DNA from: Deinandra increscens subsp. villosa
Lineage: Eukaryota; Streptophyta; Magnoliopsida; Asterales; Asteraceae
Length of the DNA: 64,000 nucleotides
Reading direction: 5' to 3'
Assembly: GCA_039602395.1 (NCBI GenBank)
Contig: JBCNJP010000003.1
Coordinates: forward strand, 19,182,956-19,246,955
In this document: piece after piece, positions 1 to 13,459 of the stretch
How positions within the stretch are numbered: the first letter of the stretch is position 1
How the letters are laid out: each line of letters starts with the position of its first letter
Translations under genes and position numbers: made by a program
Notes under the pieces: model-generated
Database searches by the model: none
Told to the model about the DNA's origin: nothing
The model's input: only the letters and a program-made list of their open reading frames with translations

Positions 1-1738
1 ATTTGTTTCGGTTAAGAGGCAACTAGTTGTAGGATTGTAACGTTTTGATTTGGTTTGATGGGGGAGGGTTATTATTGTTGCTATTATTATTTGGATCTGT
101 GTGCTAGATCCCATTTGTATTGCTATTTGAGGTTGTTAACAGACTTCTTTTGATTTAATGAAAAATGATTTTATTTTTCTTGAAAATTTTGTACAGAATT
201 CAGATGTTACTGTAGATAGTTGAGTTAAACTTAAATTAAAGGGGGAATGAAGGTTGTGTTATGGAACATCTTTTCTAAATGATTATCATGTTTTCCTGTA
301 AATAGAGAATCTTTATAAAAATAGTGATGATTTAAATCTTTACAAATGCAAACTTGAGTTTATATTTTTACAAATGCAAGGTTGAAAAATGCAAACTTGA
401 GTTTAAATTTTTACAAATGCAAGATTGATGTTATATATTATTGAGAGAAAAGTACCAATAATTCTTCGGTATGTGTGTGATTTTTCTTGCTTTCAGTTTT
501 TGTGCTTACACATTTGGTTGATGTTATTGGTTAGGTAGAAATATACCACTAATCTTTCGGTATGTGTGTGATTTTTGTTTCTTTCGGTTTTTGTCTGTCC
601 AAACATTTTTGTTTAGAATTAAGAACACAAAGAACATTTTTTTAGATAAAAGAAAAACCTACACATTCTATAATTACTCTTGTATTATGTCATATTTTCA
701 CACATTCTATAATTACTCCTGTTTATGTCATTTTGTCACACATTCTATGATCACGGTTGTATTATATCATTTTATCATTTTGTCACACATTCTATAATTA
801 CTCTTGGTATTATATCATTTTGTCGACTTGAACGCTGACTACCTTTAGAGTAGCAACCTTTTATCCCAAATAACATAAGACTGAAATGAAAACATATTTT
901 CACATTTTGATACCTTTAGAGTAGCAACCTTTTATCCCAAATAACATAAGACTGAAATGAAAACATATTTTAACATTTTGATACCTCAACCTTTTATCCC
1001 AAATAACATTTGCAGGCAAGACGCTCAGTGTTATCTAACTGGGTGCCCCATGAACATCACCTCCCTCTTGAATTACATGGACCACACTCCTTTCTCCCTC
1101 CTCTCATAGAAACCATCCGCCCTATCATGAACTGTCTGTGGCTAAGGACCCACACCTTTCATTATCTCCTCCATGCTTTCTCCGTTGATGCCTTTGTTTC
1201 TCACCTCAATTCTAGGACCTATCCCTTTTAAAAACAAATTATTAGCTGCAATCAGAATGCTTGTAAGACAAGCTATTGACTCGAACCAAAAATCTGTTAA
1301 GAATCCGATTTAAAATTCTTAATACTCGAACCAAAATACTCTTAACTAATAAAAACACTTTATATATATTTTTCGTGTTATGGGATTGAACTCACAATCT
1401 TTTAGTTGGAAACCACTATTTACCATCAACCTATTCTTTAAGAAGACATTTACAATCTTTTAGTTGGAAACCACTATTTACCATCAACCTATTCTTTAAG
1501 AAGACATTTAATATAAAAATAATATTTAAAAATAAAACAAATAAAATAAAGAAGTTTGGTTACATCTAAATTAGGCCAACATTCCTTGAAGAAAGACAAA
1601 TCCAAATTCCCTAGGTGCGTCTGTGAGCAGTTAAGTTGTGAATTTGTGATGCAACTTGCCTGAGCTGATGCGATGTATCTCTGTATACATCTTTTTTTAC
1701 TTCTTTTCTTTAAAGAGCAATCCGAGGCAATTTATTAA

Positions 1739-2648
<910 letters not shown>

Positions 2649-2656
2649 TTTATTAA

Positions 2657-3065
2657 AAACCCCAACAAAACACCACAAAGATTTAGCAAGAGACCTAACC
2701 CAGAAAAAGGGAACAAACAGTCAAACACCGCAGCCAAACAAAGCAGAAAAAGGGAGAAAGAATGACACCCAAGCCCATCCACCCAGCTTTAATTAACTTG
2801 GGTCTTCAACATGCTCCAGCACACCATAATATCCTTGGCTTTACCTTTGACCCATTCGAAGGTGATGAGCACCTTTCGAACACACGATTTCATTTTCTCA
2901 TTTGCCGAGCTACTATTGGCCATTTCAAACAAGTCTTTTATCTCAAAAGCATAGATCAGAGTCCCTCTGATCCAGTCCCCAACAACTGCCCACACCAAGC
3001 TAGCAGCATCATAGTTTAACACAACATGTTCCCCATCCTTTGGGGATGGGTAGGGTGGCGATTTG
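2657..3065 (-). pseudogene. L1-type LINE 3' fragment (zf-RVT end), copy A
   Basis: Read on the minus strand this encodes a stretch (about 3070-2789) of the type found at the C-terminus of plant L1 ORF2, after the reverse transcriptase (W-x-x-V-G-D-W-I followed by a Glu/Lys-rich tail). It is followed by a 3' UTR ending in an A-rich run near 1690. The 910-bp TIR transposon splits that 3' UTR. The equivalent in copy B is at about 26970-27420. It is a 5'-truncated dead copy, and the family assignment rests on pattern resemblance only. Confidence 0.5.
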
Positions 3066-3069
3066 ACCA

Positions 3070-3775
3070 ACTTTGTTGTATGGAACCGACTCTTGGATCA
3101 TCAAAAAGACTCATGCGTGAAAGTTGGAGACGGCAGAGATGAGGATCTTAAGATGGATGTGTGGCCATCACAAGAGGTTGGACCGGATAAGGAACGTGGC
3201 TTTTAGAGGTGAACTAGAGGTAGCGCGTATCTCTAATAAAATTAGGGAAGGGAGGTTGAGATGGTTCGGGCATGTGAGGAAGAGACCGTTGATGGCACCT
3301 GTAAGGAGCGTGGAGAGACTCACCATTAAGGAGAATTAGATTGATCTAAATTGGCACGGGAGGAGCTAATTAGACATAATTTGTTAGACCTGCACATTTT
3401 AGAGGATATGATCAAATGATAGGATTAGATTTGTTTGTTTTCGTGTCTACCGTTTCCTATGCGTGTGGTTGTCTACCTAGCTTAATGTCATGTGTGGGTG
3501 TGTCTCTGTTTGTGTTTCACTTCAGCCCTAGACTTATATATTGCATTGCGTGTTGGCTTTTTTTTGTCTTCTTATGGTTCCTACCTTGGAGTCGTACGCA
3601 GTCTTTTGTATGTGTTTTAATACTAATATTTGTAGCTTGTTGTTTCTTGTTTGTGTGTTTTTCGAGTTATAAATCTTTTTAGGTGTAACATTTTTATCCC
3701 TTAGGTCAAAGGTAAGGTTTGTTACCTTCCCATCCTCCCCAGATCTTATCCTTTGCATGAGATATTGTTATTGTT
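3070..3775 (+). pseudogene. RTE-type LINE 3' fragment, copy A
   Basis: The frame at about 3075-3339 contains MRILRWMCGH, DRIRN and GRLRWFGHV. This is the characteristic C-terminal signature of RTE-clade LINE reverse transcriptases in plants. The fragment is followed by a 3' tail including GGTAAGG...CCATCCTCCCCAGA and ending near ATTGTTATTGTTCC, which matches the usual shape of plant RTE 3' ends. It lies head to head with the L1 fragment on the other strand, and the same arrangement occurs in copy B. Only the 3' end survives, with no endonuclease or catalytic RT. Confidence 0.8.
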
Positions 3776-4234
3776 CCACATTCTTCGGGAAATCAACACA
3801 TAACGAGCAAACAATCGATAGGATACCCATGTTCCTTTTTTGCAATGCCACCCAAGTAGGTATCCTATCCAAGAGAGCTCTCCACATGAAGATAGGGGTG
3901 AGCATGGTTTGGTTCAGTTTGGTTTTTGGCTCTGACCGACCGAAACCTGCCTTTTCAGTTCCTAGGAAAAAAACCGTTTGGTTTTGGTTTTTTTGGTTTC
4001 GGTTTTCTTACTTTTTTTTTATTTTTCGGTAATATGTTGTTAATATTGAAATTTTGGCTCTAATTGCCCCTTCGGTTCTAGAGTTCTCATCATATGTCCG
4101 ATCTCCTAGCTCGTATTCTTGAAGCTCAATGCACCTAAGTCACAACAGTTAACTTGCATGAGTAACTATCTTGTGGTGTTTAACTTGAGCTCAAAACCAA
4201 ATCCAGTGGTCTTCTTTATTTCATGGATAGTCTC

Positions 4235-4412
4235 TGGATTCCTGATCGAGACCATCTTCGAGCCTTTATCATAAACGAGGCCCACAAGTCTCGTTATTCC
4301 ATCCATCCCGTTGCAAATAAGATGTACCCGGATCTTCGAAAGCCCTATTAGTGGCCCGACATGAAGAAAGATATTGCATTATTCGTAGCTAAGTATCTTA
4401 CTTGCTCAAAAA
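4235..4412 (+). pseudogene. Gypsy integrase zinc-domain relic, copy A
   Basis: Translating from TGG at 4235 gives a short degenerate match to the HHCC zinc-binding region at the start of Ty3/Gypsy integrases. The motifs are EAHKSRYSIHP, KMYPDLRK and WPDMKKDIA, then LTCSK. One stop codon interrupts it and no other Gypsy domain is visible nearby. The paralogous relic is at 28588-28765 with different stops, so decay predates the duplication or continued after it. Confidence 0.72.
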
Positions 4413-4930
4413 TACACAATATTTACTAGAAAACTTGATTTTCATTATTTACAAATTAAATTCGTAACTTTGGAAATATTCTTGAAAAACAAAATATTTC
4501 TTGACAATATGCCAACTTATTTATAAGTTAGTACAAAATCTAAAAAAATTAAAATAATTTTTTTTTGAAATATTTTCAAATCACTTAAAAATGGTACCTA
4601 AACTATCGGAAATACATAATATTTACTAGAAAACTTGATTTTCATTATTTACAAATTAAATTTGTAACGTTTGAAATATTTTTGGAAAACAAAATAATTC
4701 TTGACAATAAGCCCTTATAACTTTTTTAAAAAGTTATTACAAAAAATAAAATTAAATAAATAAATATTTTTTTAAATTTTTTTTTCCACCCATAATAATA
4801 TTAAATTAATAAAATGAATAACAACAATAGTACTAATAATAATCTTAGATGATATCATTGAACCTATGCTAATTCTATTTATGTTAATATATGTACACGG
4901 GTAAATAGCAGGAACACGTGAGAAAAATAT
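4413..4930. other. AT-rich intergenic stretch, copy A
   Basis: No gene is visible. Two internally similar blocks share the phrase ATATTTACTAGAAAACTTGA (about 4419 and 4619), suggesting an old local duplication. The same pair is present in copy B at about 28770-29100. Confidence 0.5.
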
Positions 4931-5720
4931 TTATCTAACTATAATTAAAAAAAAATGTCTGCTTGTTACTATAATCCACGTTTGGTAACCGAACTCGGTG
5001 AACAGGTTCGGGCAGGCCACTTGATTTTCATTATCGAACACCGGTTCTTGATTTCGTTGCGGGGGTGAGAATGGTTCACCAAGAGGAACCGTATAAGGTT
5101 CATCGTCAAGCCCATAGTGGTCGTCATAATCATAGCCGACGTGAAGGGCCCATGACGACTGTGCTCCTTTGCCATAAACGTAGTCTTGGTTAGATCGACA
5201 AGACAATAATTATGTTTTTAATAATAAGTAACTAATAAAATATATTAGACGACTCGCCTAGTTCAAATCTAAATAACCCTCGTTCAAAATCTGGCACCGA
5301 CATATTTGACTGGTTAGATTGACATTGACGGTCGCAACTTTGACCTCGCCATACCGCTAGATCGTGAAAGACGTCATAATTTTCACGTTCGTGAGGTGGT
5401 TGACCCCCCATAGACAAAATAAGGACCAGGTACCTAAAAACAAGACGATGATTACGTTTTTAGTAATAAGTAAATAACTAATAAAAATATTAGATGACTC
5501 GCCTGGTTGAAATTTAAATAACTGACATTCAAATCTGGCATCAGTGTATTTGTTTGTTGTGATGGTCCCGCACCGTTTCTAGTTCACGAACATGTTTACT
5601 AATTTTCATACAGAAATGAAAAAAATTAAATAGTACTATACCTCATTTATTTCTTGATTTCTCGTAGAGTTTGAACCGTCACGACTAAAAATACCCTCCA
5701 CATCAAAGTTCTAGAATGAC
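4931..5720 (-). pseudogene. Decayed multi-exon gene of unknown family, copy A
   Basis: On the minus strand four exon-like blocks follow one another. The first is at about 5715-5645 (motif FDVEGIF, ending in GSNSTRNQEINE before a GT). The second is at about 5600-5490, the third at about 5420-5240 (HERENYDVFHDLAVWRGQ), and the fourth at about 5200-4970 (YDYDDHYG, EPYTVPLGEPFSPP, CPNLFTEFGY). The second and third blocks end alike, in a P-V-P-D-L-N...DLNQASP motif that is intact in copy B. In copy A an extra A near 5291 shifts this reading. I do not recognise the family. Blocks recur in both duplicates with the same order, which supports an ancestral gene rather than chance frames. Confidence 0.4.
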
Positions 5721-6867
5721 ATGATTAGGTGGTATTATCAATTCAAGTGATGGATATGTTTCTGTAAACTTACAGAAGAAAAACAGAAACAGATTGAGAA
5801 TGAAATATCTATGGAGGATGAAATATCAAAGGAACGAATGAATTCTCGATTACGTTTTCTATCGTATTAACATTTCAAAGTTCTGAAAAGGTGATTGAAA
5901 ATTTTGTCATGAAACGAGGCTTATTGTATGATTGATATGTGGCGTATCAAGCCTGCAAGACATGACACCACCTCCTCCTAATTGTTTCTTGATAAATAGT
6001 CATATGAGGTGTATTGCATGTGCTATATGACTTGGTTTAAAACATGTTGGTTATTGGTTTGGTTACGAGGCCGGTTCTTTTAACTTTCGTTTGATCGTTT
6101 AAATCTTTAAAATTGTACAAGCGGTTTTGTTATTGTTTGTTTCAGAATCCATCCATATAAAACCGGACTAGATTGTAAGATTAGCATATATTTTCTTTTT
6201 AGATATTTGTATTATGTATACTCAACAAGTTTTCAATTAGTCGCGTGTTGTCGCATGGCTAACCTAAATATATAAAACAACTGTATTGGTAAAACGCAAC
6301 GTAAAAAAACTATTTGAAAAAACAAAGGGTCAATTACAAAAATTTGTTAGAACTCTGAAACCAAACCTAAATTTTATATATTTTATGTTATGTTTTTGAT
6401 AAGTTGTATGAAAGCCCAATAAGCCCAGACTGTTAAACAAAACGGGAACCAGCCCGTTTGTAATGGTTCTTTTTTAAATATTAACATTCATCTTTGGTTT
6501 TTTATAATAAAAAGTCGTTACTAACTTTTTGAATTACAGTTTGACCTAAAACCGTTAAAAAGGGGACCGTGAATACCCCCATGTGAAATTGTTAATGGGC
6601 ATGAACTTTAAGCCAGCCAGTGGAGAAGCCATTTTTTTTATGTGGGTCGAAAATTTTCAGCGTTCGGTCATCCATCGCTTTATACAACTTTTTATACTGG
6701 TTTAGTTCGTTTCAAGTCGCTTCACAATTAAAAAAAAACCGAATTAAATACAAAATCAACCAATTCACAATTCGTCTTTCAAAACTATAACCAAATCACA
6801 ATAAAAAAACAAACACCTAACAAAAAATTAAAACAAAGAATAACCAGTTGTTGTCAGTGTTAACCAC
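5721..6867. other. Non-coding remainder of copy A up to the Copia insertion
   Basis: No coding region is seen. Sequence is collinear with 30236-31620 except for about 240 bp present only in copy B (about 30530-30770). The 3' border is the Copia target site AACTA. Confidence 0.6.
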
Positions 6868-6872
6868 AACTA

Positions 6873-8221
6873 TGTTGGAATTTTAGGAGAAAAACTAGTG
6901 GAAAATGGGTTTTTTTTACTAAGTGTGAAAATGAGTTTTTCACCAACTTTGGACTAAAATAAAATACAGATAATAGGTTGTTGCCTCAGTATTTTATGAG
7001 TTTGTGTAGTACGTTGTAAGAGCTTTCTAACGCATCAAAACACGTTCAAAACGGAGCTCGTATGAATGAGATATTGAAGCTCAAAGTTGAGGTCTCGCAA
7101 CATGTGAAGCTGCGAAAATTGGAGAGGAAAAAGCTAAGTATAGCATGCTAACTCATCCCACATTGGTTGGGGAATGAAACCAATAGTGGTTTATAAGGTG
7201 AAAACCTTACCAACTATTGTTTCTTTTAGTAGGACACATCCCTTGGACCGTTAGAGGTGACCCTAACTCGCACTCACGCGCGCGCATGGCATGGGCACAA
7301 TGTGGCGCTTTAATGACGCACTTTGCACTTCGCATCGCTGCGAGCCGCTTGAGAGCCGCCTTATTGTTTTTGGGTTTAAGCGGAACAATGCGCGAGTTCA
7401 GCCGGATACTGTTCCGGTTGAAGTTCGAGCGGAAGTTGAACCGGAAGATCAGTTCTTCCGAAAAACAACTGTTACGCGGAGATTCTTCCGGAATGACAGT
7501 TGTAAATGCGTTTTGAGCTAATTAAGGTAATCTGCGTTAATTAGAAATCAATTTGCATTAAAGACGTTTAATGCAAAGTTTGACTACGAATTATTTTTGA
7601 TTGCTCAACAAGTTTTCCACCATTATAAATACAGCCTCATTAGTTGAGGCTAAACACACCAGAATTCACAGAATTATTTATCTCTGCCTTTCCTCACTCT
7701 TTCTCTCATCTTCTTCATCGTTCTTGATTTTCTTCAAGCTTCGAAGGTATTTTCAAGCTTAGCGTTATCCCGGTCGTATAATATGGTTTAGGCGATTGTA
7801 CCCTGGGAAACAAAACGCATCTTCAGTAGACCTGGAATTTGTTTTAAGGGACGCAGGTTTTGACCCGAATCATTAACTAAAGGATTTCACAATCCTTTCT
7901 TTGTTTTTTTCGAAACTACTTCAAAAGACTTTCTTAAACCTTTTACTAAAACTTTCTATCACCTTTTTCCTTTATTCAAAACTTTATTATTTTCATTATA
8001 AGTTTTGTCAGTATTACTTCATTTGTATTGTAATTTTACTTGTAATCTTTTATTCATTTATTTGTATTGTATTTTATTTCCTTGTAATATTCTATTATTT
8101 CCTTGTAATTGTTGATAGGAGTAGATCAATATTATCTCAAGTGTATTGTTTATTTCTTTTGTTGTAATCATACTAAATAAAAGTATTTATTTTATTTAAA
8201 TTTACGAACGGTTTTCCTACA
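6873..8221 (+). repeat. 5' LTR of the nested Copia element
   Basis: A 1349-bp LTR beginning TG and ending CA. It contains a TATA box TATAAATA (7624-7631) about 70 bp after a CAA-rich stretch. A GC-rich block at about 7265-7500 is made of short units such as CCGGTTGAAGTTCGAGCGGA. The 3' LTR carries the same parts but a longer GC-rich block. Confidence 0.93.
7624..7631 (+). promoter_or_regulatory. TATA box of the Copia 5' LTR
   Basis: TATAAATA lies in the downstream half of the LTR, followed by a CT-rich leader (CTCTTTCTCTCATCTTC). This is the usual layout of an LTR promoter. The same box is at 14341-14348 in the 3' LTR. Confidence 0.65.
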
Positions 8222-8704
8222 AACTTAAAACAAATTTTTAAAAGACCGTTCGTTTTATAAAAACTTCATTACCTCGAGTCTCAAAGTTGGACTTAGATTT
8301 CTCGAGATGATTTAGTGTTTTAAAAATGAATATTTTTTTAACTCGTTTTGACTCAAAGTTGAACTTAGAGTTAAACGAGTTGTCGGTTACGACAAAACTT
8401 TAACATCCATTTGTTGGACATTAATTTTTCTTTATAACTTTAACATCCATTAGTTGGACGTTATAAATTTTCCTTCAACCATTTAACCTCCATAAGTTGG
8501 AAGTTATAAACTTTTATTACATCTCTAAATCCATCCATTTGTTGGACTTTAATCTCTTTAAAACGTGCGCGTTTAGAGATTAAAAACTCTCTTCTACTTC
8601 TCGAAAACCATCCATTAGTTGGAGGTTTTTTCTTACGTTTTAAACGTGTGCGTTTAAATAATAATTCTGAATATTAACTTGTGTAGTTTTTCTATTTCAG
8701 AAAA
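8222..8704 (+). other. Leader of the Copia element with repeated GTTGGA hairpin-like motifs
   Basis: Between the 5' LTR and gag lie five spaced copies of TCCATTWGTTGGA or close variants, near 8409, 8447, 8489, 8532 and 8610. Before these are two larger dyads built on CTCGAG...CTCGAG and ACTCG...CGAGT around 8272-8385. The spacing is roughly 40-75 bp. A packaging or dimerisation role is only a guess. Confidence 0.6.
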
Positions 8705-9625
8705 ATGACTAATGAAGTTGAAAAGATAGCCGAAAAGCTTAAGGGAACACCATCGGTTGGTAACCAAAGTGGCGTAACGGTCAACACTATTGCTAGTCAA
8801 GCCGAAAAAGCCGAGAAGTTCTCAGGTTCACACTTCAAAAGGTGGCAACAGAAAATGTTGTTTTACTTCGACCAGCTTAAACCTTGCGAGGTGTCTCACG
8901 GAGTCCGCTCCCCAACTCAGTGAAGGGGAATCCAATGTTGAAACCGTTAGCGCGGTTGAAGCTTGGAAGCATTCAGACTATCTATGCCGTAACTATGTGT
9001 TGAACGGGCTAGTGGACTCGTTGTCTAACGTGTACTCGGTGTTTAAGACTTCCAAAGAACTTTGGGAGTCTCTAGACAAAAAGTACAAAACAGAGGATGC
9101 CGGAACGAAGAAATTCGTTGTGTCCTGTTTCTTGGACTTCAAGATGGTCGAAACCAAATCGGTGATGAGCCAAGTCCAAGAGTTTCAAGTTATACTTCAT
9201 TATACTTCATGAGGTTCACGCGGAGGGTATATCCCTTAGTGAGACGTTTGAAGTGGCGGCTCTGATTGAAAAGCTTCCGCCTTCGTGGCTCGAGTTTAAG
9301 AATTATCTTAAACACAAAAGAAAGGAGATGACCATTGAGGATCGCTCTAAAGGCCACCACCACCCAAGCTACGGCCAAGGTGAATATGGTGGAAGTTGTT
9401 CAATCTTCCAAGGGAAGCAAACACAATGGTGGGGCCAAAGACAAAGGCAAAGGCAAAGCGGTGGAGCACTTGGCACCGAAGAAAAGGGTTGTGAAAAAGA
9501 AGCCCCAGAAGTTCTCAGGAAAGTGGTACAACTGTGGGGGGTATGGTCATCGGGCGGATCAGTGCCCGAAGCTACAACGTGAGCGCGCTCACATGGTGGA
9601 GGATGACATGCCACCGGTAGATTAG
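8705..9625 (+). pseudogene. Copia gag (frameshifted)
   Basis: The start MTNEVEKIAEKL at 8705 leads into the gag reading FSGSHFKRWQQKMLFYF, typical of Copia gag N-termini. A frameshift near 8900 moves it to a second frame (LWESLDKKYKTEDAG, KFVVSCFLDFKM). Another near 9210 leads to AALIEKLPPSW. The last frame carries a zinc knuckle region, NCGGYGHRADQC, in which the first cysteine of CX2CX4HX4C is replaced by tryptophan. The protease that should follow is missing. Confidence 0.85.
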
Positions 9626-11182
9626 GACACATCAGTTTTAATTCTATTCGCCGTTTGATGAATTTAAAATGTTTGCCAAATTTTAAAATACACTCGAATT
9701 CAAAATGCGAAACGTGTGTCGAATCCAAACTTACAAGATCATCGTTTAAATCGGTTGAACAAATAACCGAACCCCTAGACTTAATTCACACCGATGTGTG
9801 TGACTTGAAAGTCGCCCCCACGTGTGGTGGAAACAAGTACTTCATCACATTTATTGATGATAGTACAAGATATTGTTATGTATACAAACCTAAGAGTAAG
9901 GATGAAGCAATAAACAAGTTTGTCTTGTTTAAGAACTTGGTGTTGGGTTATATAACTAATTATCAAATAAACACGAGTACACAGCGGATATTTTCCTATG
10001 AATTAATCTAACTAACCGGATAGATAATGTGTACCTTTTTAGCTCGGCAAGAGAAGATCTTCTAGGATTTGAAGTAAATCCCTCTACGATCGCACACTCG
10101 ACACACCGATGTACGTATGCTAGTACTTGATCACGAACTCCTCTTGATGTAGGCTTGGTCGAACCACACATGAAATCGAACCCCCCTTGGGTTCTTTTCT
10201 TATTGCCGAAAATTAGAGAGAGAATAGAGAGAGATTAGGGTTTTGCACTTTATCAGATAAAAGCAGCAGCTTAAACCTTAAACCCATAAGGTTTATTTAT
10301 AGTGTTTGGAGACTTGGAAAACAAGTTAAGGATTGAGATAGGGAGCCCTAATCGAAATCGGCCTAAGGCCCTATCCCAAAGCCTTCTCTCAATTGTAATC
10401 CAATTATAACTCTCTCTAATTACAACTAACACCCCTGTTAACAATTAACCGTTAGTTTTTAACGACTTCTCGTTAAATGTTCGTGATAAATATTAATTAA
10501 CTAATTAATTAATACAAATACATTAGTGTCGAGACGTGTAACCCCGTAGGCTTAAATACTTTCCGGACATATGTTTATTTATACGTGATCATATCCCTAC
10601 ACTTGGTTGAGTAAATTCACCAAGAAAATCAAGGTTTTGCGAAGTGGTAGAGGAGGTGAATATGTTTCACCATTTGCGGGCTTATGTGCACAAAGTGGAA
10701 ATATCCATGAGACCACCACACCTTATTCTCCACAATCCAATGGCATTGCGGAATAAAAGAACCGTACATTAAAAGAAATGATGAATGCCATGTTGAATAG
10801 CTCTGGGATGAGCCTAGACATGTGGGGAGAAGCCATTTTGACGGCTAACTATCTTTTAAATAAGATACCCCGCAAAGATAAGGATAAGACTCCTTATGAA
10901 TTGTGGACGGGAAAAACGCCATCCTACAAATACCTGAAAGTGTGGGGGTGCCTAGCTAAGGTATTAGCTCATTTGCTTAAGGTGCAAAGGTTAGGACCCA
11001 AAACTGTGGACTGTGTATTCATTGGATACGCAGAAAACAGTAGTGCATACCGGTTTCTTGTCCATGACTCAAAAAATTCCGATATACACGAAGGCACTAT
11101 TATGGAATCAAGGAATGCTTCATTCTTTGAAAACGTGTTCCCGTATTTGTCAGAGAACGCGCGAGTTCATCGACACCATTAG
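9626..11182 (+). pseudogene. Copia integrase, split by a solo LTR
   Basis: The frame resumes abruptly inside the pre-integrase domain ([26 protein letters not shown]). It enters the integrase core with the first catalytic Asp in LIHTDVCD and [15 protein letters not shown]. The core is interrupted at 9941-10601 by an inserted solo LTR. After it the frame continues (EYVSPFAG, HETTTPYSPQSNGIAE, then a stop in place of Arg before KNRTLKEMM), MWGEAILTANYLLNKIP and the C-terminal CVFIGYAENS region. The missing protease, the insertion and the stop make it inactive. Confidence 0.88.
9941..10601 (-). repeat. Solo LTR inserted in the Copia integrase
   Basis: A 661-bp block starts TGTTGGG and ends CCTACA, flanked by the 5-bp repeat CTTGG (9936-9940 and 10602-10606). 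Removing it rejoins the integrase frame. Promoter orientation is minus: the reverse complement starts TGTAGGGATATGATCACG and has a TATAAATAAACC box near 10295, followed by a CT-rich leader. There is no internal region, so it is the product of LTR-LTR recombination of an unrelated element. Confidence 0.92.
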
Positions 11183-12918
11183 TTGGTGATGACACTCATG
11201 AAGAACCATATGTTGGTAACGAGGTTCATGAACAACCATGTGTTGGTAATGAGGTTCATAAACGGCCTGCATCTAATGAGGGTGAGCTTAGACGAAGTAA
11301 GCGAAAATGGGTTGAAAAATCTTTTAGACCTGACTTCACGGCTTACATGGTTGAGGGTGATCCCAATACCTACCGCGAGGTGGTAACCTCTCCAGACGGG
11401 CCTCAATGGAAAGAAGCCATCAAGTGTGAGATAGAGTCTATCTTACAGAACCACACTTGGGAGCTTGTCGATCTTCCTAAGGGTTGCAAACCGCTTGGAT
11501 ATCGGTGGATATTCAAGAAGAAGTTGAAAGCCGATGGCTCCATTGACAAGTATAAGGCGAGGCTAGTGATCAAAGGATACAGACAAAAGGAAGGTCTGGT
11601 TTACTTTGATACTTACTCACTTGTTACACGCATAACCTCGTTAAGGTTGGTGCTTGCTATAGCGGCTTTACAAAATTTGGAGGTTCACCAAATGGATGTA
11701 AAGACCGCGTTTCAAATGGTGATTTTGATGAAGAGATCTACATGGAACAACCTGAGGGTTTTACCGCTCCTGGCCAAGAAGGCAAGGTGTGTAGACTCGT
11801 TAAGTCTTTGTATGGCTTAAAGCAATCTTCGAAACAATGGCACCAAAATAAATGAGTGCGACAAGTGTGTCTATGCGAAGGACATACCTAGAGGTTATGT
11901 GATTCTATGTCTCTATGTAGATGACATGCTTATCGTTGGGAGTGATGATAAGATGGTCAAAGCTACTAAAGACAAGTTGAAAGCGAGATTTGACATGAAA
12001 GACATGGGGCTTGCAGATGTGATACTTGGTGTAAAAATCATGAGAACCCCAATTGGTATTGTCTTGAGTCAATCTCACTATGTGGACAAAATCCTTGAGA
12101 AGTTCAACGCAAGAGATAAGAGTGTGTCTCAAACTCCGGTTGATACTATCCTTCATCTTGCTAAGAATAGAGGAAAAGGGGTTGCTCAGTTGGAGTACTC
12201 AAGGGTGTTTGGCATTCTGATGTATCTTTTGACATGTACAAGACCAGATTTGGCTTATGCTATGAGCAGACTAAGCCAGTACACGAGTAATCCGTGTGCG
12301 GTACATTGGAGAGAAATGACTCGTTTACTAAGGTACTTGAGATACACGAGAGACTATGGACTGCATTATACCCGAGATCTAGCAGTTATCATAGGATACT
12401 GCGATGCGAATTGGATTTCGGATATAAAGGATTCCAAATCAACAAGCGGGTATGTGTTCACGCTTGGTGGCGCGGCTATTGCTTGGAAATCGGCTAAGCA
12501 AACTGTTATAGCGCGGTTCATAATGGAATTTGAGTTTATCGCCTTGGATAAATCTTGTGAAGAGGCGGAATGGCTACGTTAATTTGTGGAAGAAATTCCA
12601 AGGTGGCCTATGCCAATGACGGTCATTTGCATACATTGTGACAGTAAATTGGCAATTGGGCACGCCCAATCCATGATGTACAATGACAAATCAATGCACA
12701 TTATACGTAGACATAATACGGTATGACAACTAATCTCTACCGGAGTTATCTCAATTGACTATGTGAAGTCAAAGGATAACACTGCGGATCCATTTACAAA
12801 AGGCTTAAGCAAAGAGTTAGTTTTGAAGTCGTCAAGGGGAATGAGACTAAAGCCCATTGGGTTGAAAGCTGATGCGAAGGAAAACCTAACCTATGAAAAT
12901 GGAGATCCCAGGCTATAG
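11183..12918 (+). pseudogene. Copia reverse transcriptase and RNase H (frameshifted)
   Basis: The RT part carries WKEAIKCEIES, WIFKKKLKADGS, KYKARLVIKGY and HQMDVKTAF. Near 11714 a small deletion breaks the frame before the G-D-L-D-E-E-I-Y-M motif. A further deletion near 11845 precedes the catalytic motif [10 protein letters not shown] (about 11910-11940). RNase H follows ([20 protein letters not shown], then ADPFTKGL near 12785). Stop codons occur at 12580-12582 and again near 12724. About 12919-13450 is the 3' untranslated part ending in the polypurine tract. Confidence 0.88.
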
Positions 12919-13459
12919 GTTTAATAGGACAACCTAATAGCATTGGCTAAGGTCACTATGGGGGAGTACCCTAAAATCTTAAAAGGGAGTTGTGTACTTC
13001 CTTGTCCATTCCTATCACCATACAGTGAAGTGTGTGAGGTTAAGCATACGATGGTCAATGACTTTGTGTAATTCATAGATGATTTTAAGTAAATCATAAT
13101 ACCAATGCTTTTAATGATTGTGGTAATCACCTATGCAAGAGAGAAGTGCGGTCGCTTCGAATGGATTTGTTGGGCACAAATCCGAGAGCTCTAGCAGTAC
13201 GTACCAGACAAGTGTTCCAGGACCATGATTGAACACGACAATGAGGGCTAACCAAGTTAGGAAATTATTGTGTGGGTATAATAACGGGTACAGAAACGGT
13301 CGGTTATTTCAAAGACATCGCGTCTACCAAACACTAGTAACCCAAGTATGCTTCACAAAGGAGGGTTTAAAGGGGACACCTACCTATCTTGCAATACTGG
13401 ACTGCCGAAATTGCCTTTGATTCTTGAAGAATAGATCGATACCCATTCATGTGGGGGAT

